Shown here one piece after another: positions 1 through 7,446 of a stretch of DNA of 64,000 nt; the stretch's first letter is position 1, and each line of letters starts with the position of its first letter. Source of the DNA: Rubritalea tangerina (lineage in GTDB: Bacteria > Verrucomicrobiota > Verrucomicrobiia > Verrucomicrobiales > Akkermansiaceae); NCBI RefSeq assembly GCF_042683245.1, contig NZ_JBHUJB010000089.1:1-64000 (forward strand). Direction: 5' to 3'. A program made the translations under genes and the position numbers. A model generated the notes under the pieces. It ran no database searches. It saw only the letters and a list, made by a program, of their open reading frames with translations, and had not been told where the DNA came from.

Positions 1-65
1 GGGGATGCGCATTGAGTGACAATGCTTGCAGTCGAACTGCGTTCTCGTCCCAGTTAACTGGACAC

Positions 66-98
66 AAAAAAGCCGCCTTATTTCTAAGGCGGCTTTTA
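66..98 (-). terminator. Rho-independent terminator of tRNA-Lys
   Basis: A perfect 10-bp stem (AGCCGCCTTA at 71-80 with TAAGGCGGCT at 85-94, loop TTTC) is followed on the minus strand by a run of six T. It lies just downstream of the minus-strand tRNA-Lys. There is also a shorter T-run on the plus side, so it may work in both directions and close whatever enters from the left edge. Confidence 0.85.
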
Positions 99-108
99 TT
101 GTAAAAAG

Positions 109-181
109 TACGCAGACTGGGACTCGAACCCAGGACCAATTGGTTAAAAGCCAACTGCTCTACCAACTGAGCTATCTGCGC
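109..181 (-). tRNA. tRNA-Lys (anticodon TTT)
   Basis: Read on the minus strand this gives a full 73-nt cloverleaf: acceptor GCGCAGA/TCTGCGT with a G-T closing pair, D-arm GCTCAGTTGGTAGAGC, anticodon loop CTTTTAA (anticodon TTT), and T-arm GGGTTCGAGTCCC. The discriminator base is A, and CCA is not encoded. The gene stands alone, with its terminator 10 bases downstream. Confidence 0.95.
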
Positions 182-503
182 ATTCGTTGGTTTAGGTGGT
201 GCCTTGCGGCGGGCAGATGATTAGTGTGGGACGCGTGGTTTGACAAGGATGTTTTTGTATTTTTTTTATATTTGGGGGAGGCGGTGGTTTGGGGAGCGAA
301 AATGTGGGGGCGAATTGGGTGTTAGTGGGGGGAGTTTGGTGTATTTTGGAGAGCGAGATAAGTCTTGCAAGTTAAGGAATCTCTGCTAAATGACGGGCAT
401 ACAACTTCAGCCGCAAGGAAGGAGTGGGTGTTCTTACCCACTCTTTTTCGTATCAGGGTCTCTCCTGTACAGCGGATAAACTTTAGCCAGAAATACTCAA
501 ACC
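182..503 (+). other. Intergenic region and nusA leader
   Basis: These 322 bases lie between tRNA-Lys and nusA and hold no convincing gene. The left half is G/T-rich with a T-tract at 260-267. A TTGACA sequence at 240-245 could be a -35 box, but no -10 element sits at standard spacing. The last 80 bases before nusA contain a terminator-like hairpin, listed separately. In many bacteria rimP precedes nusA; no rimP is visible here. Confidence 0.5.
422..448 (+). terminator. Terminator-like hairpin in the nusA leader (possible attenuator)
   Basis: GAGTGGGT (422-429) pairs perfectly with ACCCACTC (436-443) across a 6-base loop, followed directly by TTTTT. It sits 55 bases upstream of the nusA start with no complete gene before it on the plus strand. 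It could therefore end a short leader RNA and act as an attenuator of the nusA-infB operon. It could also terminate read-through from further left. The fold is seen; the role is inferred. Confidence 0.6.
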
Positions 504-1772
504 ATGACAAACGATATCGTCGCTCTCATTGATTACTATGAGAAAGAAAAAGGCATTGATCGCGATAAGGTGCTTGCCGCGCTGCAGTATGCCTTCCTCT
601 CCGCCTACCGCAAGATGGTACCGGGATCCGACAAAATTGAGGAACTGCGTGCCGCGATCGACACGAAGAAGGGGGATACCACCATTTATGCGACATTGAA
701 TGTGGTGGAAGACGGCGAGCAAGTCGATCAATGGAATGAGGTGCCAGTATCTACAGCACGTAAGATCCAGTCTGACATTGAAGTCGAGGGTAAGGTTGAG
801 CTGAACGTGACTCCTAAGAACTTTGGTCGCATTGCGGTACAGACAGCTAAGCAGACCATGATGCAGCGTTTGCGTCAGGCTGAGAAGGAAATGATCTACG
901 ACGAGTTCAAGGACCGTGCAGGGGACATCGTCAGCGGTACGGTGCGTCGCTTTGAGAAGAGCGATGTCTGGATTGATCTTGGTAAGTTCGAAGGTAAGAT
1001 GAGCTCACGCGAGCGCGTTTCCACTGAGGAATACAACATTGGTGACCGTATTCGCGCCTACGTTGTGGCAGTTGAAAATGAGCAACGTGGTCCTGAAATC
1101 ATTCTTTCTCGTAGTCATCCAAACTTCGTACGTCGTTTGTTCGAAGCGGAGGTGAGCGAGATTTCTGATCGCACCGTTGAGTTGCGCGGCATTGCTCGTG
1201 AGGCAGGCTATCGCACGAAGGTAGCGGTATCTAGCTCTGACGAGAATGTGGATCCAGTGGGTGCCTGTGTAGGTCTCCGTGGTGCACGCGTGAAGAACAT
1301 CGTTCGCGAGTTGAACAACGAGAAGGTAGACATCATTCGCTGGAGTGATGATCCTGCTGAGTTTGTGCATGAAGCGCTGAAGCCAGCAGTCTTGCGCAGC
1401 GTGACATTGGATCGAGAGAACAAGGTCGTCAATGTGACTGTAGATGAAGCTGAGCTTTCCAAGGCGATTGGTCGTCGTGGTCAGAACGCACGACTCACCT
1501 CGCGTTTGCTTGGATGGGACGTTCAGGTCCGCAAGGATGAGAGTCAGCAGGAGCAATTTGAAGCACGCATTTCAGACGCATCACACGGCATTGGTGATCA
1601 ACTTGGGATTGACGATGAAACTGCAGACAAGCTTTTCCGTGCAGGTGGTGCTACCATTGAGTTGGTAACTCAGATGCCTGTAGAGTATATTGCTCAAGCA
1701 CTAGAAATTTCCGAGGAAGAAGCGCAAGCGATCCTCAGCAAAGCAGAAGCTCAGCAAGGAGCTGACGCCTAA
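504..1772 (+). CDS. nusA: Transcription termination/antitermination factor NusA
   Basis: NusA binds RNA polymerase and nascent RNA and modulates pausing, termination and antitermination. The 422-residue product shows the usual order: N-terminal polymerase-binding domain (about 1-125), S1 domain (about 138-200), KH1 with GLRGARV near 260, KH2 with AIGRRGQNARL near 318, and a C-terminal helical repeat (about 360-415) rich in acidic residues. Only one such C-terminal repeat is evident, whereas the E. coli protein has two acidic repeats. The ATG at 504 gives the canonical N-terminus. infB follows 65 bases later on the same strand, the classic nusA-infB order. Confidence 0.97.
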   Translation: MTNDIVALIDYYEKEKGIDRDKVLAALQYAFLSAYRKMVPGSDKIEELRAAIDTKKGDTTIYATLNVVEDGEQVDQWNEVPVSTARKIQSDIEVEGKVELNVTPKNFGRIAVQTAKQTMMQRLRQAEKEMIYDEFKDRAGDIVSGTVRRFEKSDVWIDLGKFEGKMSSRERVSTEEYNIGDRIRAYVVAVENEQRGPEIILSRSHPNFVRRLFEAEVSEISDRTVELRGIAREAGYRTKVAVSSSDENVDPVGACVGLRGARVKNIVRELNNEKVDIIRWSDDPAEFVHEALKPAVLRSVTLDRENKVVNVTVDEAELSKAIGRRGQNARLTSRLLGWDVQVRKDESQQEQFEARISDASHGIGDQLGIDDETADKLFRAGGATIELVTQMPVEYIAQALEISEEEAQAILSKAEAQQGADA

Positions 1773-1837
1773 CCCGACCCAAAGCATACCTGGGTGATCA
1801 GGTTTGTGATTTAAACTAAACATCGAAAGACAGCTCA

Positions 1838-3952
1838 ATGGCTGATCAGAAAGATAACAAAGACGAAAAGAAAAAGGTTCTCGACCTGCTCGACGACAGC
1901 AAGCCGAAGAAGCAATCACGCCGTGAACGCCAGCGTGAAGAAGCCTCTAAGGTAAAGACTCTCGACGACAAGAAGGCCGAGGCTCTCGACATCTTCGAAG
2001 AAGGTGGCAAGAAGAAGACCTCTGTGGTGAAGAAAGGGAAGGGCAATGCGAAGCTTCCAAGTATTTCCAAGCTCAGCGAGCAGAAGGAAGACGCGGAATT
2101 TGTAAAGACAGAGCCTGCAGACGCCCCAGCTCCGGAACCGACAGCAGAGGCTGCAGAAGTGGATGGCGAAAAGATCATTCACCTCAAGCCACCGATCGTA
2201 GTCAGTGACCTCGCAGACGCGATGGGTCTTAAGCCGTTCCAATTGATGGCTGACTTGATCAAGCTTCAGGTATTTGTGGCGCCACACCAGGCAATTGAGC
2301 CAGAGGTTGCTGAGAAACTTTGTGACCAACACGGTTTCAAATTTGAGCGTGAGAAGCGTGAAAAGGGCGCTGGTGTGCACAAGGTTGAAGAAGTGTTTGT
2401 GGAGCCAGAGCCAGAGGAAGATGTGCCTGAAGATAAGTTAGAGCTCCGCGCTCCGATTATCACCTTCATGGGCCACGTTGACCACGGTAAGACTTCACTT
2501 CTCGACTACGTACGCAATTCACGCGTTGCGGCAGGTGAGGCAGGTGGGATTACCCAGCACATTGGAGCCTATGGTGTGAAGGATGACCAAGGGCGTCCGA
2601 TTACTTTATTGGATACACCAGGTCACGCGATTTTCTCTAAGATGCGTGCACGCGGTGCTGACATCACTGACATTGTCGTTTTGGTGGTCGCTGCGGATGA
2701 CGGCATCATGCCCCAGACAAAGGAAGCCATTGACCACGCAAAGGCAGCTGAAAAGACCATCATTGTGGCGGTCAACAAGTGTGACGTAGCGGGAGCAGAT
2801 CCGACGCGCGTTCGTACCCAGCTCATGGAGCATGGCTTAACACCAGTTGATTTTGGTGGTGACATTGAATGTGTTGATGTTTCCGCTAAGACTGGCGCAG
2901 GCATGGAAGACCTTCTAGAGCTCCTTGCACTTCAAGCTGAGGTGTTAGAACTGAGTGCAAACCCGACAGCGAATGCACGTGCTGCAGTGATTGAAGCGCG
3001 CGTACAGGCTGGCAAGGGAGCCACGGCAACTGTGATTGTGGAGTCTGGGACTCTCAAGGTCGGTATGCCATTCATTTGCGGTCCATTCAGCGGCAAGATC
3101 AAATCGATGCTCGATGACAATGGTAAGCCAGTGAAGACAGCGGGTCCTGCGACTCCTGTGGAGTTACTCGGTTTTGCTGAGTTACCTAATGTGGGTGATG
3201 AAGTTGTCGAAATGGAATCTGAGCGTGCAGCCAAGAAGTTAGCATCTGAGCGCCAAGGTGAGAAACGCAATGAGCGTCTCGGTGGTGCGCAGAAGAGCCG
3301 CTTGGACGACTTTATGGCACTCGCTAAGGGTGGTCCACAGAAAGCGCGTCTTCAGTTGATTCTTAAGACTGACGTACAAGGTTCTGTGGGGGCAATCACA
3401 GGAGCCATTGAAGAGATTGAATCAGACAAGGTGGAAGCTCGATTCATCCATGCGGCAGCAGGATCGATCACTGAGTCCGACATCTTGTTAGCCAGCTCAG
3501 CCAACGCAGTAGTGATTGGTTTCAACACGAAGGTGGAAGGCAAAGCGGTACAGGCTGCTAAGCGCGAGGGGGTTGAGATTAAGCTCTACTCGATCGTCTA
3601 TGAGTTGATTGACACGGTTCGTGATGCGATGCTTGGGCTCCTTGAGCCTGAGACACGTGAAACCATCATTGGCCATGCTGAGATCAAGCAGGTGTTCAAG
3701 GTTCAGAAGGGCAAGGCTGCAGGCTGTATTGTCAAAGATGGCAAGGTTACTCGAGTGGCGCACGCACGTGTGCTGCGTGGTGGTACGCCGGTATTTGACG
3801 GTAAGATGTCTACTCTGCGCCGCTTCCAGGACGAAGTGAAGGAAGTGAAGCAAGGAATCGAATGTGGTATCAAACTTGGTGATTTCAATGATTACGAAGA
3901 AGGTGATATCATCCAGTGTTACAACTTGGAGAAGATCCCGCAGACACTCTAA
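1838..3952 (+). CDS. infB: Translation initiation factor IF-2
   Basis: IF-2 is the GTPase that places initiator fMet-tRNA in the ribosome. The 704-residue product has a highly charged Lys/Glu-rich N-terminus (about 1-120), an IF2_N-like region, then the G domain with G1 GHVDHGKT near 212, G3 DTPGH near 259 and G4 NKCD near 313. The beta-barrel domains II-IV follow, ending in a typical EGDIIQCYNLEK-type C-terminus. The N-terminal extension is shorter than in the long E. coli isoform. It follows nusA and is closed by a strong terminator, so rbfA may need read-through or its own promoter. Confidence 0.97.
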   Translation: MADQKDNKDEKKKVLDLLDDSKPKKQSRRERQREEASKVKTLDDKKAEALDIFEEGGKKKTSVVKKGKGNAKLPSISKLSEQKEDAEFVKTEPADAPAPEPTAEAAEVDGEKIIHLKPPIVVSDLADAMGLKPFQLMADLIKLQVFVAPHQAIEPEVAEKLCDQHGFKFEREKREKGAGVHKVEEVFVEPEPEEDVPEDKLELRAPIITFMGHVDHGKTSLLDYVRNSRVAAGEAGGITQHIGAYGVKDDQGRPITLLDTPGHAIFSKMRARGADITDIVVLVVAADDGIMPQTKEAIDHAKAAEKTIIVAVNKCDVAGADPTRVRTQLMEHGLTPVDFGGDIECVDVSAKTGAGMEDLLELLALQAEVLELSANPTANARAAVIEARVQAGKGATATVIVESGTLKVGMPFICGPFSGKIKSMLDDNGKPVKTAGPATPVELLGFAELPNVGDEVVEMESERAAKKLASERQGEKRNERLGGAQKSRLDDFMALAKGGPQKARLQLILKTDVQGSVGAITGAIEEIESDKVEARFIHAAAGSITESDILLASSANAVVIGFNTKVEGKAVQAAKREGVEIKLYSIVYELIDTVRDAMLGLLEPETRETIIGHAEIKQVFKVQKGKAAGCIVKDGKVTRVAHARVLRGGTPVFDGKMSTLRRFQDEVKEVKQGIECGIKLGDFNDYEEGDIIQCYNLEKIPQTL

Positions 3953-3963
3953 TTTAAACAAGA

Positions 3964-3991
3964 GCCTCGGGAGTCACCCGGGGCTTTTTTT
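3964..3991 (+). terminator. Rho-independent terminator after infB
   Basis: GCCTCGGG (3964-3971) pairs with CCCGGGGC (3977-3984), one G-T pair, 5-base loop, followed by seven T. It lies 12 bases after the infB stop and 27 bases before rbfA. Confidence 0.85.
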
Positions 3992-4017
3992 ATGTCAATT
4001 GATAGCTAACTAAGACT

Positions 4018-4386
4018 ATGTCACAACGACTCGATAAGATAAATGAGCTGATGAAGCGCGAGATCAGCAGCTTCGTACAAAAGGAGTTCGAATTTAAGAA
4101 TGCGCTAGTTACCATTAGCGATGTGCAGATCACTGATGATTTGCGCGAGGGCAAGGTGTTTGTGAGTGTGCTTGGGGGGAACCTGGAGCAAGTGCTCGAG
4201 AAGCTGACTCAGCACAAAGGACCGATTCAGAAGTATATCAACAAGCGCACGAATTTGCGTTGTACTCCGGTGTTGATGTTCCGACCTGACACCTCTGCAG
4301 AGCGCGGGGTTGATATGGTTAACCTTCTGGATGAAGTGGCAAAGCTTCCCACTGCGCCACCAGAAGACGAAGAGGAAAATTCCTGA
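4018..4386 (+). CDS. rbfA: Ribosome-binding factor A
   Basis: RbfA is a KH-like factor needed for maturation of the 5' end of 16S rRNA in the 30S subunit. The 122-residue product starts MSQRLDKINELMKREI and carries the RbfA pattern of the second strand-helix region (VTISDVQITDDL, then KVFVSV and PVLMFRPDTSAERG). Length is typical of the family, with a short acidic tail (PEDEEENS). It follows nusA-infB as in many bacteria, but a terminator lies between infB and rbfA. Confidence 0.93.
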   Translation: MSQRLDKINELMKREISSFVQKEFEFKNALVTISDVQITDDLREGKVFVSVLGGNLEQVLEKLTQHKGPIQKYINKRTNLRCTPVLMFRPDTSAERGVDMVNLLDEVAKLPTAPPEDEEENS

Positions 4387-4457
4387 TGGAGGATGCTTAG
4401 CTCAGGAGCCGAGGGCTAGAGCTGAGCATTCAGTTTTACGAACTAACGAGGGGGGAT

Positions 4458-4967
4458 ATGAAGAAGGAATCAACGAGCAAAGCTGGCGCGATTTACTTGT
4501 TTGGCATTGGTCTCTTTTTATTTTTCCTTGGGGCTGGATTTTGTTGGTTGTTAGCGAAGAGTTTTCGCAACGCAGTGGACACGCGCAAGTGGGTTGAGAC
4601 GCCCTGTCTGGTAGTGCAATCTGAGGTCGAGAAGAGATCAGCGAAGCATATAGCACCTGAGTATCGTTGGTTGGTTACGTACACGTATCAATATGAGGGG
4701 AAGCACTATACCAGTGCGCTTTTCAAACCAATTGACGAAGAACGTGGTCAACGATGGGGGAAGTCGATTGAGAAGGTAAAGAAGAGGATCGAAGAATATC
4801 CTATAGATTTGCAGACGACTTGTTACGTAAATCCTGATGAGCCTGAGCTAGCGGTGTTAGAACATGATACCAAGGCGGCAGGCTATTCGATATGGTTCCC
4901 AGCACTGTTCTCTATTGGTGGGATAGGAATGATGGTTGGTGCGGTGCGCGGGGCTGCAAAAAAGTGA
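4458..4967 (+). CDS. DUF3592 family membrane protein
   Basis: The 169-residue product has two hydrophobic segments, about residues 11-33 (IYLFGIGLFLFFLGAGF) and about 143-163, around a soluble central part. That part matches DUF3592: a W-V-E-T-P-C-L-V strand, YTYQYEGKHY, and CYVNPDEPELAVL near 125-137. The fold is found in many bacteria and its biochemical role is not known. It follows rbfA by 71 bases and may be transcribed with it. Confidence 0.75.
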   Translation: MKKESTSKAGAIYLFGIGLFLFFLGAGFCWLLAKSFRNAVDTRKWVETPCLVVQSEVEKRSAKHIAPEYRWLVTYTYQYEGKHYTSALFKPIDEERGQRWGKSIEKVKKRIEEYPIDLQTTCYVNPDEPELAVLEHDTKAAGYSIWFPALFSIGGIGMMVGAVRGAAKK

Positions 4968-5125
4968 GTGTATCTTTTCACCAGCGTTGGTGATGAGGCT
5001 GGAGCTGGCTAAAGGGGAGCTTGATATTTTTCTGTGAGATGGTCAGATAGATGAGCATCTAAGAATGGGGTCAAGTGCTGCTATTGGATGCCGAGGTAAT
5101 CATCGATGATTCAGACAATGATGGT

Positions 5126-5785
5126 ATGAGCAAGCCGATACAAGCTATCAAACAGGGGGGCAAAGAGCTACTGGTGCGTGTGTATTCAGGAGTGATTCTA
5201 GTCATCTGGATTATGGCTCCCTATCTGCTTCTGCAACAATTTGCTATTCGAGACGTGTATTGGTTAGAGCCTACGGTTTGGGACAGATCGATACCTATTA
5301 ACTTCTATGGCCTGTGGTTTTACTTCACCTATTATATATTGTTAGGGGTTGTTGGGTTAAGTGTCAGAAAGCCGGTGTACATGCGATTTTTACTGACGGT
5401 GGGTTGGACGGTATTGGTAGCCCACATGGTATTTTTATTTTTTCCAAATGGGGTATCGCGCGAGGAGATACCAGGTGAGGGGGCACCTTTTTTCTATGAG
5501 GTTATTTTAGCCTATGATGCGCCGCGCAATGCGTTTCCGTCCTTGCATGCGGCTTTGGCTGTGATTGCGGGCTTGGCCGTCAATCGTTGCTGTCGTTACC
5601 ATCCGGTGGCGCGTGTGTTGGTGTGGTGTTGGGTGTTGGGGATTTTTTGGTCGACGATAGCGTTACGCCAGCATGTATTGGTGGATTTGTTGGGTGGGGC
5701 CGCGGTGGCGGTGGGAGCGTGGATTTTTGTGGGTTGGTTTCACAGGGCTGAGATTGAGCAGATGCGGGATGGGGTGGTGAGTTGA
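5126..5785 (+). CDS. PAP2-type phosphatase/phosphotransferase, membrane protein
   Basis: This is an integral membrane enzyme of the PAP2 / inositol-phosphotransferase-like group, acting on lipid or isoprenoid phosphates. Visible motifs are FPSLHA (catalytic His of the second PAP2 motif) and RQHVLVDLLGG (third motif, R-x-H-x4-D). The first motif KX6RP is not obvious, as in the PAP2_3/Aur1-like branch. About six hydrophobic helices are present. A longer reading from an ATG at 5075 exists, but the Asp-rich head it adds (LDAEVIIDDSDND) is unlike the family, so the ATG at 5126 is preferred. The exact substrate cannot be read from sequence. Confidence 0.72.
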   Translation: MSKPIQAIKQGGKELLVRVYSGVILVIWIMAPYLLLQQFAIRDVYWLEPTVWDRSIPINFYGLWFYFTYYILLGVVGLSVRKPVYMRFLLTVGWTVLVAHMVFLFFPNGVSREEIPGEGAPFFYEVILAYDAPRNAFPSLHAALAVIAGLAVNRCCRYHPVARVLVWCWVLGIFWSTIALRQHVLVDLLGGAAVAVGAWIFVGWFHRAEIEQMRDGVVS

Positions 5786-5874
5786 GTGTTACGTCATTGA
5801 TGAGCTAGGTGTGGCGGTGGCTGGCAGGATTACAATTCTTTGACAGATGGGGTTGAGTGAGGCATATCGAGGGC

Positions 5875-6621
5875 ATGAGTTTACTATTGGGAGTTAATAT
5901 TGATCATGTGGCGACATTGCGCCAGGCCCGCTATGCGCTGTTACCTGATTCTCCGAATGCAGAACCCTCTCCAGTAGATGTGGTTGCTGATGCGAAGTCT
6001 GGTGGAGCTGACTCCATAACGATTCACGTGCGAGTTGACAGACGTCACATGCAGGATGCTGACGCATTTGCTGTGAGAGAGCATTGTGATATTCCCATCA
6101 ATTTGGAAATGGGCAACACCGAGGAGATGTTGGAGTTGGCGCTCAAGTTACAACCAGAGTTTGTATGTTTGGTGCCTGAGACTCGGGAGGAAGTGACGAC
6201 CGAGGGGGGGCTCGATGTGGCAGGATTGTTTGATAGCTTAAAGCCGACAGTGGAGAAGTTACAGGCGGCGGGTATTAAGATAAGTATGTTTATTGACCCA
6301 GATCAGGAGCAAGTGGAAGCATCGGCAAAAATTGGCGCTGAGATGGTGGAGTTGCATACAGGTTGTTTTGCGAATGCCTTTGGGGAAGAACGCAGGGGGG
6401 AAGTTCAGCGACTTTGTGATGCCTCAGTCTATGGCCACCAATTGGGATTGCAGGTCAATGCGGGGCACGGCATCAACTACACTAACATTGTGGATCTTTA
6501 TGATGTGCCACATTTCAAAGAATTTAACATTGGTCACTCGATCGTGGCTCGCTCTATCAAGGTCGGTTTTCAACAAGCGGTTGCAGAGATGGTGGAGCTG
6601 ATGAAAGGGTATCGAGGGTAG
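5875..6621 (+). CDS. pdxJ: Pyridoxine 5'-phosphate synthase PdxJ
   Basis: PdxJ condenses 3-amino-2-oxopropyl phosphate with deoxyxylulose 5-phosphate to pyridoxine 5'-phosphate. The 248-residue TIM barrel shows the family signatures: VNIDHVATLRQAR near the start (catalytic His), HVRVDRRHMQD, NLEMGNTEEM (active-site Glu), ELHTG, and NAGHGINYTN. The ATG at 5875 gives the normal N-terminus; an upstream GTG at 5857 would add six atypical residues. acpS follows 6 bases later, the same pairing as in Proteobacteria. Confidence 0.96.
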   Translation: MSLLLGVNIDHVATLRQARYALLPDSPNAEPSPVDVVADAKSGGADSITIHVRVDRRHMQDADAFAVREHCDIPINLEMGNTEEMLELALKLQPEFVCLVPETREEVTTEGGLDVAGLFDSLKPTVEKLQAAGIKISMFIDPDQEQVEASAKIGAEMVELHTGCFANAFGEERRGEVQRLCDASVYGHQLGLQVNAGHGINYTNIVDLYDVPHFKEFNIGHSIVARSIKVGFQQAVAEMVELMKGYRG

Positions 6622-6627
6622 TTTTCT

Positions 6628-7014
6628 ATGCAGGTTTTTGGGATAGGCATTGATGTGGTTGAGATTGATCGCATCGAGGAATCGATTGAGAAGTTTGGAG
6701 ACAAGTTTCTCGATCGCATTTTCACGCCAACTGAGCGTGCCTACTGCGATGCGCAGAAACGTCCGCATGTGAATTATGCAGCGCGCTTTGCGGTGAAGGA
6801 GGCAGTGTCCAAGGCATTTGGAACTGGAATCGGCAAAGAGCTTTCATGGCTTGATATGACGATTCTTAGAGCAGCTAGCGGGGAGCCTCGTGTTGAGTTG
6901 AGTGGGGCGGGCAAAGATTTTGCTGAGAGCCACAAAATCGTACAAATTAAGATAAGCCTCACACATGCAAAGCTCTACGCTGCAGCCAATGCGATTGCTT
7001 TGAGTGAGAGCTAA
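6628..7014 (+). CDS. acpS: Holo-[acyl-carrier-protein] synthase
   Basis: AcpS transfers 4'-phosphopantetheine from CoA to acyl carrier protein. The 128-residue product has the two metal-binding signatures of the family, GIGIDVVEIDRI at the N-terminus (Asp) and FAVKEAVSKAFGTG near residue 55 (Glu), and the C-terminal ISLTHAK strand. Length is standard. It is translationally close to pdxJ (6-base gap) and is the last gene of the operon. Confidence 0.96.
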   Translation: MQVFGIGIDVVEIDRIEESIEKFGDKFLDRIFTPTERAYCDAQKRPHVNYAARFAVKEAVSKAFGTGIGKELSWLDMTILRAASGEPRVELSGAGKDFAESHKIVQIKISLTHAKLYAAANAIALSES

Positions 7015-7110
7015 AAAAAGTCGAAAAAGCTTATAGTTTTTTCTTGCACAGAGTCGTGGAATCGTGCAGTTTCCCGCCGTCGCGAGCCCCTAGGGTGATC
7101 GGCAAGTAAC

Positions 7111-7185
7111 TCCGGCATAGCTCAGCGGTAGAGCGGGTGACTGTTAATCACTAGGTCCTTGGTTCGATCCCAAGTGCCGGAGCCA
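7111..7185 (+). tRNA. tRNA-Asn (anticodon GTT)
   Basis: Cloverleaf with acceptor TCCGGCA/TGCCGGA, D-arm GCTCAGCGGTAGAGC, anticodon loop CTGTTAA (anticodon GTT) and T-arm CTTGGTTCGATCCCAAG. The discriminator is G, and CCA is encoded at 7183-7185, unlike the tRNA-Lys in this window. Confidence 0.95.
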
Positions 7186-7190
7186 TCTAA

Positions 7191-7227
7191 GCCTCATTTC
7201 CGAATAGGAAGTGAGGCTTTCCTTTTT
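7191..7227 (+). terminator. Rho-independent terminator of tRNA-Asn
   Basis: GCCTCATTTCC (7191-7201) pairs with GGAAGTGAGGC (7207-7217), 5-base loop, then TTTCC and a run of seven T. It starts 5 bases after the tRNA 3' end. The rest of the gap to 7447 holds no gene that I can support. Confidence 0.88.
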
Positions 7228-7446
7228 TTGTTGATTGGGAATTTTGTGCTACTAAGCAGAGCGGCTCATAGCATACGCTGTTACACATATGCTTTGGATA
7301 GAGTCAGTCGGAGACCTAAGTGGATGAAGATGTCATCACAGTCCTGAGCACAAGGGGAAGCTGGGAAGGGGGGATGGACTATGCTGGCTGCATCTCAAGC
7401 CCTGTAGAGCGCGTATCGTCTCTTTTTCTAAGGAGGTGACGGGGGA

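Noticed and set aside
1005..1556. A 183-codon frame antisense to nusA
   Set aside because: Fully inside nusA with no recognisable features or start context.
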